From: Rhodococcus sp. SBT000017
Lineage (GTDB): Bacteria; Actinomycetota; Actinomycetes; Mycobacteriales; Mycobacteriaceae
Assembly (NCBI RefSeq): GCF_003688915.1
Contig: NZ_REFU01000005.1
Location: forward strand, 19,283 to 83,282
DNA length: 64,000 nt
Reading direction: 5' to 3'
The notes under the pieces are model-generated. The model did no database searches. It saw only the letters and a program-made list of their open reading frames with translations, and was not told the DNA's origin. The translations under genes and the position numbers were made by a program. How positions within the stretch are numbered: the first letter of the stretch is position 1; every line of letters begins with the position of its first letter. Positions 52,153 to 60,375 of the stretch are shown one piece after another.

Positions 52153-52950
52153 ATGGCGCTGCATCTTCCCAAACCACGGTCGACGTCGACCCCGCAGAAG
52201 AGCACGACAGGCATCGACGGAATGAAGGTGAAGATCGCGGCCGCGGCCGCGGCCGGCGTCGCTCACTCGCAGGAAACCAGCAAAGGGCTCAAAGGGCTGA
52301 CCTCGAAAGTGTCCGTTGCGGATCTGCGGACCCAGATCGGCAACGAAGGCCTGCGGCAAGCTGCCATCGATGCGGGCCGAACCCCGCCCTCGAACCGCAC
52401 CCTGCGCCGCTGGGCGCAACAAGGACGCATCCCGCACGCAGACGTCGCCGAGCGCGCCCAACGCCGCGGCGCAATCAACCGTCTCGGTGGCATCAATACC
52501 GTTGCCGCACAGATCGGCCGCAGCCCCTCGGCGGTCCGCAAATACCAGTCCGGCCAGACCAACGAACTGCGCAACGACGCCAAATCCAAACTGTCCTCGG
52601 CCAAAGCGAAAAACGTCATGCACACAGCTGGGATTCTCAAACCCGACGGCACCACCAAAATCGCCACCATCTCGGTCACCGGCCGCGTGCACGTGCGCAA
52701 TGGCGACGAGCAAGGCTATGACTACCGCACCCGCACACTCGATTTCGGCAATTCGGATGTACCGTTCTCCGAGGAAGAATCACGCGCGATGGCCGAAGCC
52801 CTCGCCACCGACGACCAGGCCCGCGTCGTGGCCATCCTCGAGAGGCACGCCACCCTCGACTACCCCGAGAACAAGGGATTCGACGACTACAGTGACGAAT
52901 TCGGATTCCACTTCGACGCCATCGACAGCATCGACGTCACCTGGCACTGA
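52153..52950 (+). CDS. Tpg-like telomere terminal protein candidate
   Basis: This 265-residue protein has an HTH at about 108-136 (RLGGINTVAAQIGRSPSAVR), which resembles the R-L-G-G-x-x-x-V-A-x-x-L-G-V-S motif of Streptomyces terminal proteins. A second helical region with NRTLRRWAQQG lies at about 55-92. Start ATG directly abuts the upstream stop (TAGATG). It is longer than Tpg (about 184 residues), with an extra acidic C-domain (about 185-265). As the partner of the Tap-like gene it would prime or cap the plasmid ends. An alternative is an ordinary HTH regulator. Confidence 0.58.
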   Translation: MALHLPKPRSTSTPQKSTTGIDGMKVKIAAAAAAGVAHSQETSKGLKGLTSKVSVADLRTQIGNEGLRQAAIDAGRTPPSNRTLRRWAQQGRIPHADVAERAQRRGAINRLGGINTVAAQIGRSPSAVRKYQSGQTNELRNDAKSKLSSAKAKNVMHTAGILKPDGTTKIATISVTGRVHVRNGDEQGYDYRTRTLDFGNSDVPFSEEESRAMAEALATDDQARVVAILERHATLDYPENKGFDDYSDEFGFHFDAIDSIDVTWH

Positions 52951-53103
52951 ACCGATTCGTTGAAACGGCAATGAGTCCGTTGCATCTACGGACGGTGCAG
53001 GCCGCGTCAGGTAGCTTTCGGAAGCGTTGCAGGACAGAGTCATAATGCAATGAACATGAAGACCGCGCGAGCTGATCGCACAAAGACGAAAGATGGTGGG
53101 GAC

Positions 53104-53775
53104 ATGGTCGGGAACAGGTCCACAACGATAAAAATCGTATCGGTGATCGCGGCGGCGACGGTAGCGCTCGTGGGGTGTGGTGACGATTCTGCTGCTGACA
53201 CCACTGGGGTGGCCGCTACCTCCTCTATCACCCCTGAGACCTCGACAGCGGCCAGTTCTTCGACGAACTCGGTATCGACATCCTCGGCATCACCAGCAGA
53301 GCAGCCCGGCGTCACGACCGCCATCGCGGGAGGTGTCACGCAGCGAGTGGACAGTGCCGACTTCGCGGCAACGATCACCCTCGGCAGTCCAGTCGCGCGA
53401 AAGGTATCCCAGGATCCGTACTCTCGTTACCTCACCGTCCCTTTCGAGATGACAGTTGAATCGGGAGCCCTTACGGCACCGTCACAAGCGTGGGCATTGC
53501 GCACTCTGAGCGGCCAGATCATCAGGGGCATACCGGAAGCGGCGTCCACCATCGGCACCTCGATAGGCAAGGAACCCATCAAAGGATCGGCAGCTGGTGT
53601 ACTCCCCTTCGGTGGCAGCTTCGATTCCCAGTTGTTGTCGGACGACGACGTCGTCATCGTCGCCGTAGAGCTGCGAGCATGGGAGCCAGGGACCGTGGCA
53701 GAGCCCACTGACGTCATCGGCACCTGGACCCTGCCCGAGCCGGTGAAGGTGGGCGATCTCGTGGCCGGCGAATAG
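53104..53775 (+). CDS. Exported lipoprotein
   Basis: This 223-residue protein starts at the ATG at 53104, 3-5 nt after GGTGGGG; the ATG at 53050 would add 18 residues before the signal. The signal peptide ends VALVGC (lipobox), followed by a Thr/Ser linker to about residue 65. A beta-rich domain follows, resembling DUF4352-type or telokin-like lipoprotein domains (TVPFEMTVESGAL). Single gene between the Tpg-like gene and the SOS-regulated gene. Function unknown. Confidence 0.68.
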   Translation: MVGNRSTTIKIVSVIAAATVALVGCGDDSAADTTGVAATSSITPETSTAASSSTNSVSTSSASPAEQPGVTTAIAGGVTQRVDSADFAATITLGSPVARKVSQDPYSRYLTVPFEMTVESGALTAPSQAWALRTLSGQIIRGIPEAASTIGTSIGKEPIKGSAAGVLPFGGSFDSQLLSDDDVVIVAVELRAWEPGTVAEPTDVIGTWTLPEPVKVGDLVAGE

Positions 53776-53986
53776 CTGGCCCTTCCGTCTCGTCGATACC
53801 AGACAACGCCCTCAGCGGGGGAGATGGAGTCGAGCTGCTCCGGTCCGTTAGATCAGGGCTCGTAGAAACGACTCTGAGCTGCACAAATGACACGTCCCTC
53901 TCGCTGCGGAGCTCGCACCTTCACCGCAGACGACCTCGACGGGAACCACCTACCGCGCTGACCGAATCTGACCAGCGTATTCGACG

Positions 53987-54002
53987 TCGAACGCATGTTC
54001 GA
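53987..54002. promoter_or_regulatory. LexA (SOS) box upstream of the imuA-like gene
   Basis: TCGAACGCATGTTCGA is a perfect match to the actinobacterial SOS box TCGAAC-N4-GTTCGA. It lies 44 bp before the imuA-like start, so LexA should repress that gene and DNA damage should induce it. Confidence 0.88.
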
Positions 54003-54046
54003 CTATTCTTCGGTAGTCCCACCCGTGCGGCGAAAGGTCGATCCTC

Positions 54047-54883
54047 ATGGCCACCGTCGACACGATCGGGGACCTCACCGGCCTCGGCAAGGCCGAACAG
54101 CTCGCCGCGCTGCGGCGCAGCATGGCCGCAATTCCCGGACGCCGTGACCACGCCCCCACTGAGCCCGTCGACGCATCCCTGTTCGCCCCATCTGAGCCAG
54201 CGGCCCCGCTCGTCGACGAACGAACCCTCAGTGGCCCCGTGCGCTCACGGACCCTGCGCACCATCCCGACACCCCTGCCACTGTCAGAACTGCTTCCAAG
54301 CGGTGCGCTGGCCCGCGGAACGGCCGTCTCGATCTCCGGTGCCGGATCGATCCTCGTCGGTCTCGTCGCTACCGCCAGTGCGGCCGGCCACCACGTCGCG
54401 TTGATCGGGCAGCCGAAGTTCGGACTACTCGCAGTCCACGAGCAGGGCGGCGACCTGTCGAAAATTCACCTGATCGATCCCGGCCAAGCAGACCCTCTCG
54501 ATGCTGCGAGCATCTGTATCGAGGGCCTCGATCTGGTCGTGACAACCGTGCACGGACGCGACGTGCCGCCGACCCGTGCGCGTGCCCTGCTGGCCCGAAA
54601 CCGAACGCACGCTGGAATTCTCGCGATCACGAACGGGCACATGCCGGGGCTCGACTTGACCATATCGTCTCGGCCGATCGCGTACGGCGGAATCGAGCAC
54701 GGTAGGGGCCGTATCCGGTCGATCACCCTCGAGACCACCGTCCACGGGCGCGGTATCGCCGAGCGCACCGGCCGCTACACCCTCACCGCACCCGGATTCG
54801 GCGAGCAGGGTCCGCGGTGGACCTCGGCCGGCGTCGACGCGGCAGTCCTGCGCCGGCCACATGGTCTGGCGGTCGCGCAGTGA
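54047..54883 (+). CDS. imuA': ImuA-like (RecA-fold) SOS mutagenesis protein
   Basis: This 278-residue protein has a RecA-like core fold without an intact Walker A: the equivalent segment reads SGAGSILVGLVATASAAG (about 96-113). This is the pattern of actinobacterial ImuA', which helps ImuB and DnaE2 in translesion synthesis. Regulated by the LexA box just upstream. The usual next gene, imuB (a Y-family polymerase-like protein), is absent; a 110-residue frame takes its place and an IS follows. Plasmid-borne accessory mutasome part is the inference. Confidence 0.78.
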   Translation: MATVDTIGDLTGLGKAEQLAALRRSMAAIPGRRDHAPTEPVDASLFAPSEPAAPLVDERTLSGPVRSRTLRTIPTPLPLSELLPSGALARGTAVSISGAGSILVGLVATASAAGHHVALIGQPKFGLLAVHEQGGDLSKIHLIDPGQADPLDAASICIEGLDLVVTTVHGRDVPPTRARALLARNRTHAGILAITNGHMPGLDLTISSRPIAYGGIEHGRGRIRSITLETTVHGRGIAERTGRYTLTAPGFGEQGPRWTSAGVDAAVLRRPHGLAVAQ

Positions 54884-55212
54884 GCCCCGATATGTACGAG
54901 AACTGGCCCGTCACTTTCGATCCGCCCACACGCCTCGTTGTCGATCCCCCTCAGAGAGTCTTGGTCAGCGTCGCGCTCACCGTGGCTGGCTCGTCCGGAG
55001 GATCCTTCCGTGACGGGGTGCCGCTCAAAGTCCGGTCCGAAGGTCTCGCGATGGACGTCAAGGCCCCTGGGCTTCTTCACGCGTGGGCGAAAACTGGACG
55101 GGGACAGTGGATTTGCTGCCTCAGCTTCCAGATACCGATCGGAAACGGCAGAGGGTTCCTGAAGTTGGATCGGCAGTGGTGTCCCGCCGAGGCCGCTCAG
55201 CCTGTGTCCTAG
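54880..55212 (+). CDS. Hypothetical protein coupled to the imuA-like gene
   Basis: This 110-residue protein starts at a GTG overlapping the imuA-like stop (GTGA), where imuB normally couples. It is beta-rich, with no polymerase motif and no clear clamp-binding motif. No family recognised. It shares the SOS promoter and may be a damage-induced partner of the imuA-like protein. Confidence 0.55.
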   Translation: MSPDMYENWPVTFDPPTRLVVDPPQRVLVSVALTVAGSSGGSFRDGVPLKVRSEGLAMDVKAPGLLHAWAKTGRGQWICCLSFQIPIGNGRGFLKLDRQWCPAEAAQPVS

Positions 55213-55441
55213 GGAAGGCATCGGCGGTGCCCGACCGTGCGTGGATCGTTGCACCTGGCGCGTATTCGAGGGCGCTGAATGGCATTGGGGCGGATGAGGT
55301 TCGAATCGGCGGGTTTCCGCCGAGACACCGGGGTCGGTGCGTCCGAGTGTTGGCTTTGAACCTGAATACCGCACGGTTTATTTCGTGGATCGGCCCCTTT
55401 GAAGGTAATGATGGATTAAATAAAACCCTTAGTAAGTCTAG
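55213..55441. other. Remnant region left of IS copy 1
   Basis: No convincing gene. One rightward frame here is cut by the IS insertion at 55438-55441, and AT-rich sequence (55400-55440) lies at the junction. It may be the leftover of a gene disrupted by the insertion. Confidence 0.35.
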
Positions 55442-57124
55442 CCTCGATCTTGCATGAGGCCGATGTGTCGGCCTGAGCGGTTCGAGATTGCGGTTTTCGA
55501 GCTCGATGGTGACTTCGGGCGTGGTGACTCTGCCGATATCGTTCGGCTGGGCGCTCGGTTCCACTGTCCGAGACGGGTCTTTCGGGTCGATCGGTCGGTG
55601 GGTTGGGGTCAGGCGGGCGCGGGTAGCGCCGCCAACCGGGTCAGTGCGGTGATGATCAGGTCGGACCAAGTCGCATCTTTGGATAGTCGCAGGTGGGTGC
55701 GACGGGCGTGGTTGGCGATGCGGCCGGCGATCGAGAAGATTCGCAGACGTAGCCGTTTCGGTTCCCACCTGCGGGCGTCGTGGTCGGTGAAACCGAGCAT
55801 CTGAGTCCACGCGGTGAGTTCGAGGGCGAGAGCGACGATGGCAAGCCAGATTCGGTTCTGGTCGAACCCGTGCAGCGGAAGATTGCTCAGCCCAGTATCT
55901 TTCGCGATACGGATCCGGTCCTCGCAGCGGGCACGGCGGCGGTGCCGTAGTTCGAGGTCTTGAACTTTGCCTCGTACGGTGTTCGTGGCGAATGCAGTGA
56001 GCCGCAGTCCGTCGGTGTCGGTGAAGCGCAGTTGCGCACCGGGGTGCGGGCGTTCCTTCCTGATCACCACACGCATCCCCGGTGGCCAGGTCGACAGGTC
56101 GAGGACGCCGGTGGCGTCGATGACCCATGCCCCGTCGCGGACCTGTTCTTCGGCGTCGACTGCGACCGACCAGGCGTCATCGGGGACCTCGCTCAGCGCC
56201 GTGACCATGGCGTCGGTGAGTCCGAACCCGATCGAGTAGGAAACCCGTTGCTTGTGCAGCCAGGACAGGTACGCGTGGCTGGCTCCGGCTCCATCGGTGC
56301 GGACCAGCACTTTCTTGCCGGGCCGGCTGCCGTTGGTGAACGTTAGTTGCGCGAGCGCGGCGCGGGTGACGTCGATGTGGTCGGCGGCGGTGTTCGAGCC
56401 GGCGTTGCCGGCGCGCAGCAGCGCGGCGACGGGCTCGCCGGTGCCGGACTGTCCGTGGTCGACGAAGGCGAGTAGTGGGTGAAAGCCGTACCCTCGCTTG
56501 TATGTCGGTGCTGCGAGCTCTTTGTCGGAGTGTGCGGTGACGAGGGTCGCATCGAGGTCGATGACGATCGGATTGTCCGCGGTGATGTCGTGATCGGGTG
56601 CATGCTTGCCGGCATGTTTCCATGCCGATGCGCGTGCTGTCGCGCGGGCGGTGTCGATCGCGGTCAGCACTGCGGGTGCATCGGCGGCCAACGTGGCGAT
56701 CAGTCTGGAGACGGTCGCATCGGACGGCACTTCCCCGAACACGCCGGTGTGCTCGCGCAGGGTCGCGATGTCGGCGAGGCAGTCGCCACCGAGCGCTAAC
56801 GACACTGCGAGGTCGGTGATGATCTTGCCGGGATCGAACTGCGCCAACGGTTTCCGCCACGGCATCAATGCCGCGGACAGTTCGGAGCTCAGGCCTGTGA
56901 CCTCAGCTGTTCGGAGCAGTGTCACCGCGCCGGCGTGCGACACGATTCCGGTTCCGGTGGCATCGACGGACAAGGTCGGGTACGACGACGTAGACTTGCT
57001 CACCTGAAGGGTGCTCCTCGATCACGTGAATATTCAACCTTAGACAAGTCGAATTATCGCAGGTCGGAGCACCCTTCTTCAGTTTTGACACGGGACGAAG
57101 ACAGATCACCATGAAAGCGCCAGG
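55442..57124 (-). mobile_element. IS1380-family insertion sequence, copy 1
   Basis: 1683 bp with imperfect 15-bp terminal inverted repeats (CCTCGATCTTGCATG at the left end, CCTGGCGCTTTCATG at the right, 11/15 matches), flanked by the 4-bp target duplication CTAG (55438-55441 and 57125-57128). One transposase gene reads leftward. A 12-bp perfect inverted repeat (57006-57017 and 57066-57077) surrounds the transposase promoter region. Copy 2 at 60376 appears identical. Confidence 0.92.
55609..57003 (-). CDS. IS1380-family transposase, copy 1
   Basis: This 464-residue DDE transposase of full length has the family motif VIDLDATLV (Asp about 152/154), then KRGYGFHPLLAF and a C-terminal region rich in Arg/Trp. 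The reading frame is intact and its protein is identical to copy 2, so both may be active. Start ATG at 57003, just inside the right end of the element. Confidence 0.92.
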   Translation of the reverse strand: MSKSTSSYPTLSVDATGTGIVSHAGAVTLLRTAEVTGLSSELSAALMPWRKPLAQFDPGKIITDLAVSLALGGDCLADIATLREHTGVFGEVPSDATVSRLIATLAADAPAVLTAIDTARATARASAWKHAGKHAPDHDITADNPIVIDLDATLVTAHSDKELAAPTYKRGYGFHPLLAFVDHGQSGTGEPVAALLRAGNAGSNTAADHIDVTRAALAQLTFTNGSRPGKKVLVRTDGAGASHAYLSWLHKQRVSYSIGFGLTDAMVTALSEVPDDAWSVAVDAEEQVRDGAWVIDATGVLDLSTWPPGMRVVIRKERPHPGAQLRFTDTDGLRLTAFATNTVRGKVQDLELRHRRRARCEDRIRIAKDTGLSNLPLHGFDQNRIWLAIVALALELTAWTQMLGFTDHDARRWEPKRLRLRIFSIAGRIANHARRTHLRLSKDATWSDLIITALTRLAALPAPA

Positions 57125-57238
57125 CTAGCGGGTTGGTCACGGAGACGGTAACGTCCGGTCTTGTTACAGCGCGCCAAATGGTCGGGCATTTGGCAACTCA
57201 AGCTCGTCGGGGCAGGTCCTTAGAACCAGGGGATAGTT

Positions 57239-57769
57239 ATGCGCAGAAGTCGAACAAAGCTCGGAATACCAACGCTGATGACATTGGTCGTCGGCCTTCT
57301 CTTCACAAGCTCAGGGGTGGCAGCTGCTCAGCCTGTCGAGCCGCCAGATGGCAAGCTTGTGTTGGAGTGGGGCACAAACGAATCCGGCGACCCAACTCTG
57401 CGGTGGGGCGTGTCCGGGTCGTGCTACGGGAACTTCCTCGACCCCCAACAGGTAAATGGAATCATGGAATGGGGAGCGGAATCGCATTGCCAGGGAACGG
57501 GCTGGACGCCCCATCATCTGGAATTGGTACTTCAGCAGAAAGAAGTAATTGATTGGGGATTCGATCAATTCCACCCCGTCGGTTGGGCGGAAAGCGGAGC
57601 GTATCAATTCGGTGACCCCAATATTGGGTTGTACGAGCACTGGCGGCTGTGCGATGGATTCGAGGACACCGATTATCGGATAGCGGGAACTTTGACTGCC
57701 GGGCCGCACGAAGATTTCGCCCTGTCCGACGAATTCACCGTCAACTGCCTGTACGACGACGATCTGTAG
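57239..57769 (+). CDS. Secreted hypothetical protein
   Basis: This 176-residue protein has a signal peptide (about 1-30, ending VAAAQP). The mature domain has four Cys and many Trp, suggesting a disulfide-stabilised beta fold. Start ATG at 57239 with AGGGGA upstream. It lies in the 3.2-kb stretch between the IS copies together with another secreted protein gene. No family recognised. Confidence 0.65.
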   Translation: MRRSRTKLGIPTLMTLVVGLLFTSSGVAAAQPVEPPDGKLVLEWGTNESGDPTLRWGVSGSCYGNFLDPQQVNGIMEWGAESHCQGTGWTPHHLELVLQQKEVIDWGFDQFHPVGWAESGAYQFGDPNIGLYEHWRLCDGFEDTDYRIAGTLTAGPHEDFALSDEFTVNCLYDDDL

Positions 57770-57828
57770 TCGTCCCTGCAGGCCACAGCTTCGACAACCC
57801 ACCACAACCACAACACCTGGAGTGAGAG

Positions 57829-58551
57829 ATGAAGAACACGAAGAAGCTCGGCGTCAAAGGCGCTGTCTGTGCGCTGGCGGTAGGGGTTTCCCTGGCTGCC
57901 TTTCCCGCTACCGCGTCGGCTGAGGAGCAGATCGGATGGACCGGCCCGACGCCGGCCAACAACGGTGTCATCTACCTGCACAACTCGTCGATCAACAACA
58001 ACGACGGGGGCCTGCACGCCAAGACCCGCATGTGGACCTCGTTCGGCAACACGGTGGAACCGTTCTTCATGGGCGTGCGATCGCGACTGTTCAAGAGCGG
58101 CGTGATGTGCGAAGTAGTCAACTACGTCTACAACCCTGCTCGCGCGTCCTCGGTCGAAGCGCAGACGAACACCAACTGCGGTACCGGCTCGTACAACAGC
58201 CACGGTTTCGTCAAGGCATTCGACGGATCGGTGTTCAACGAGTACGTGACCTTCCCGTCGAACCCGATCAACTTCACCGCTCCAGCGGCACCGGCTGCAC
58301 GAACAGCAGCGATCACCGAGAGTGAGCAGCAAGAAGACACCGATGCCGCATTCACCGTCAACGGCGAGTCTTACGGCTTGGCGAGCCAAGAAGAAGGCGT
58401 GGCAGACCCCGATAACGTTGCCGTGTTCGCAGACTCGGGTGCATTCGGCTACGTGGACACGGTCGGCATCAATTCGGCCGAGGCCGGGACCACATTGCCC
58501 GTCTACGACCGAGACGGCGTCACCGAAATCGGCGGATTCACGATCAAGTGA
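57829..58551 (+). CDS. Secreted hypothetical protein
   Basis: This 240-residue protein has the signal peptide GVSLAAFPATASAEE (cleavage near residue 31). The mature part has two Cys and an Asn/Gly-rich start, with an acidic linker at about 160-172. GAGTGAGAG lies 4-6 nt before the ATG. Coupled by GTGA to the next small gene. No family recognised; gene order suggests an exported pair with the 176-residue protein. Confidence 0.65.
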   Translation: MKNTKKLGVKGAVCALAVGVSLAAFPATASAEEQIGWTGPTPANNGVIYLHNSSINNNDGGLHAKTRMWTSFGNTVEPFFMGVRSRLFKSGVMCEVVNYVYNPARASSVEAQTNTNCGTGSYNSHGFVKAFDGSVFNEYVTFPSNPINFTAPAAPAARTAAITESEQQEDTDAAFTVNGESYGLASQEEGVADPDNVAVFADSGAFGYVDTVGINSAEAGTTLPVYDRDGVTEIGGFTIK

Positions 58552-58913
58552 GCCACCCGACCCTGGGAACGGTGACCGCGGCCAGCCTGCCCAGCTCGCT
58601 GGCCGGAGTGACCGCGTGGATAACACCGGTCTCGATAACACCGTCCGGACTCGTATTCATGGTCGTCGCGGAACTGGCCGATCGAGGCGTTCGCTACAAG
58701 GTCGACGCCACGATCACGGTCGGTGATGGCGAACCGGTACGGATCGGGGGAGCGACGTCGTCGGACTCCCGGCGCTCGATGACTCAGTTCTGGTACCCGC
58801 TTCCACCGGATCACTCCCTCGACGACCACGAGGTGACGATCAACGTCTACGAGGACGAGGGCAACGGCCCGACGAATCCCTCGCTCGTGCAAGCCTTCGC
58901 ACTCGGGGGGTAG
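58548..58913 (+). CDS. Hypothetical protein coupled to a secreted protein gene
   Basis: This 121-residue protein starts at GTG within the previous stop (GTGA). It is beta-rich, with no signal peptide and no recognised domain. A strong hairpin terminator follows at 58927-58969, closing the small operon. Confidence 0.6.
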   Translation: MSHPTLGTVTAASLPSSLAGVTAWITPVSITPSGLVFMVVAELADRGVRYKVDATITVGDGEPVRIGGATSSDSRRSMTQFWYPLPPDHSLDDHEVTINVYEDEGNGPTNPSLVQAFALGG

Positions 58914-58926
58914 GTCAACGGAACAC

Positions 58927-58969
58927 AGCGAGGTACGCACCCCAATTCCACCGGGGTGCGTACCTCGCT
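58927..58969. terminator. Perfect 17-bp stem hairpin terminator
   Basis: AGCGAGGTACGCACCCC (58927-58943) pairs perfectly with 58953-58969 around a 9-nt loop, 14 nt after the previous stop codon. There is no long T-tract, as is usual at high GC. Effective in either direction by symmetry. Confidence 0.75.
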
Positions 58970-59049
58970 GCGTCCGGGTCCGACACCTGAACTGGATGGA
59001 AGCGTACGGCCGGGTGGAGGTCGCGCCCCCCCTGCTGAGGGAGGTCGAA

Positions 59050-59679
59050 GTGAGCAAGGCCAGGTGTAAATTCGAGACGGTGAATGCACCGACGTGGCAA
59101 CAACTCACAGCGCGCAATACTGCGGCGACCGACCTCGACCTGTCAGGCTCGCTGCACGTCGTCGGTGACACCGACACAGGCTTCGTCGACGATCACTTCG
59201 AGTTCCGCCACGGCCGCGGTGACCGCTGGTGGGTCGAACGCAACGGCGAGATCGTCTACGCATCGTCGAGCACCACCGGCACGGTGCCCGTTGCCCGCAT
59301 CGATGGACAGATGGTCCACCAGCGCACCACCAGTCTGATCCGCCTCGGCGCGCTGTTCACTCCGCGAGATCTCTTCGGCCCGCGATCACTCCTGACGCGG
59401 CGCGGACCAGCTCAGCACGTCAGTAAGGGCCCGACGGTGATCGACCACGCTGGCCACCCGGCATGGTCGATCGAGCTGACGTCGTCCACTGGGCTCACTA
59501 CGTCGATGGTCATCGACGATGGAACCGGCCTCATCGCGAGCCTGAGCAGCCGCGACCACGGCCAGTCGCTTCACCTCGAGAAACTGACCGAACACGCCGA
59601 ACTTCCCGACGATCGATTCGTTTGGGACGGCGACACCATCGAATCGAATGATCTGAGGAGCTTCCGGCTCTCCTGGTAG
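59050..59679 (+). CDS. Hypothetical protein
   Basis: This 209-residue protein starts at the GTG at 59050, chosen because GAGGGAGG lies 6 nt upstream; ATG at 58996 would add 18 residues. It is beta-rich with several Trp (RGDRWWVERNGEIVY), soluble, and has no signal peptide. I recall similar uncharacterised actinobacterial proteins but no function. It stands alone after the terminator. Confidence 0.6.
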   Translation: MSKARCKFETVNAPTWQQLTARNTAATDLDLSGSLHVVGDTDTGFVDDHFEFRHGRGDRWWVERNGEIVYASSSTTGTVPVARIDGQMVHQRTTSLIRLGALFTPRDLFGPRSLLTRRGPAQHVSKGPTVIDHAGHPAWSIELTSSTGLTTSMVIDDGTGLIASLSSRDHGQSLHLEKLTEHAELPDDRFVWDGDTIESNDLRSFRLSW

Positions 59680-59720
59680 CTCACCGCCGAGTAGTCCTGG
59701 CAGCGCCGTGGGGGTCTCCG

Positions 59721-59775
59721 ATTTGCATGCAGTGATGCATGCAAATGTGCGCGTATTTGTGCATGCATGCCTTGA
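59721..59775. repeat. Palindromic ATGCATGC cluster
   Basis: ATTTGCATGCA (59721-59731) and its perfect complement (59736-59746) form an 11-bp inverted repeat with GTGA between, and a further TGCATGCATGC lies at about 59760-59770. The same ATGCATGC core occurs in the rep-parA gap, so it may be a secondary site for the same DNA-binding protein. The surrounding 240 nt hold no gene. Confidence 0.5.
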
Positions 59776-59919
59776 CTGACGGATGTAGTCGATCCGTGCG
59801 CAGATCATCTATCGGACGGGCAGCATGGACGACCATCGAGTCATCGCACACGCGACCTGCACTGCGCTACTGTTTGGCAGGTCTGTGATGCTCGATGATG
59901 TTGCGCGCTAGGGCTTTAC

Positions 59920-60180
59920 GTGTTCGAGTACCATGTCATCATGGCTACGAACACGCTTGTCGACCCGGCTCGTGTCGTCACCGCCGGTGGCTGTGACCTC
60001 GGAAACTATCGCCTCGGCCTGGTCCGCTACGAGTCTGAGAAGTGGGGGCGGATCATCACGGCCTTGGATGCGGGGCGGACGATTCTCGTTGCACCGGTCG
60101 ACGGCTCGGACGCGTTCGATTTGTCGGTGACCAGCGATTCCGAGTTCGACGTCTATCCGGTTGTCTCTGAGGGTGTTTGA
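59920..60180 (+). CDS. Small hypothetical protein
   Basis: 86 residues from GTG at 59920 (AGGG 6 nt upstream), or 79 from ATG at 59941. Compact alpha/beta sequence (LGLVRYESEKWGRIITALDA) without recognised family. It ends 5 nt before a convergent small frame and 195 nt before IS copy 2. Confidence 0.5.
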   Translation: MFEYHVIMATNTLVDPARVVTAGGCDLGNYRLGLVRYESEKWGRIITALDAGRTILVAPVDGSDAFDLSVTSDSEFDVYPVVSEGV

Positions 60181-60185
60181 GTCGT

Positions 60186-60344
60186 TCAGTTCAGGCTGAG
60201 CCAGCCGATGACGGCTGGATCGCCGGCAAGGGCCGATCTGGATCGAGGGTGGCCGCAAACTGTTGCGAAGGCCTCGCGCAGTTCGAGAACAATCGTGGTG
60301 TCGTCGGCCGCGGTGCGTTGGACTTCTGGGTGTGTGTCGACCAT
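60186..60344 (-). CDS. Possible 52-residue protein next to IS copy 2
   Basis: A short leftward frame (TTIVLELREAFATVCGHP in the middle) fills the space between the 86-residue gene and the IS. The insertion at 60372 lies 28 nt upstream of its ATG and probably removed its promoter. No family or strong ribosome site; weak call. Confidence 0.3.
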   Translation of the reverse strand: MVDTHPEVQRTAADDTTIVLELREAFATVCGHPRSRSALAGDPAVIGWLSLN

Positions 60345-60375
60345 GGTGCTCAGTGTGCCTCGGTTGAGGCCTTAG

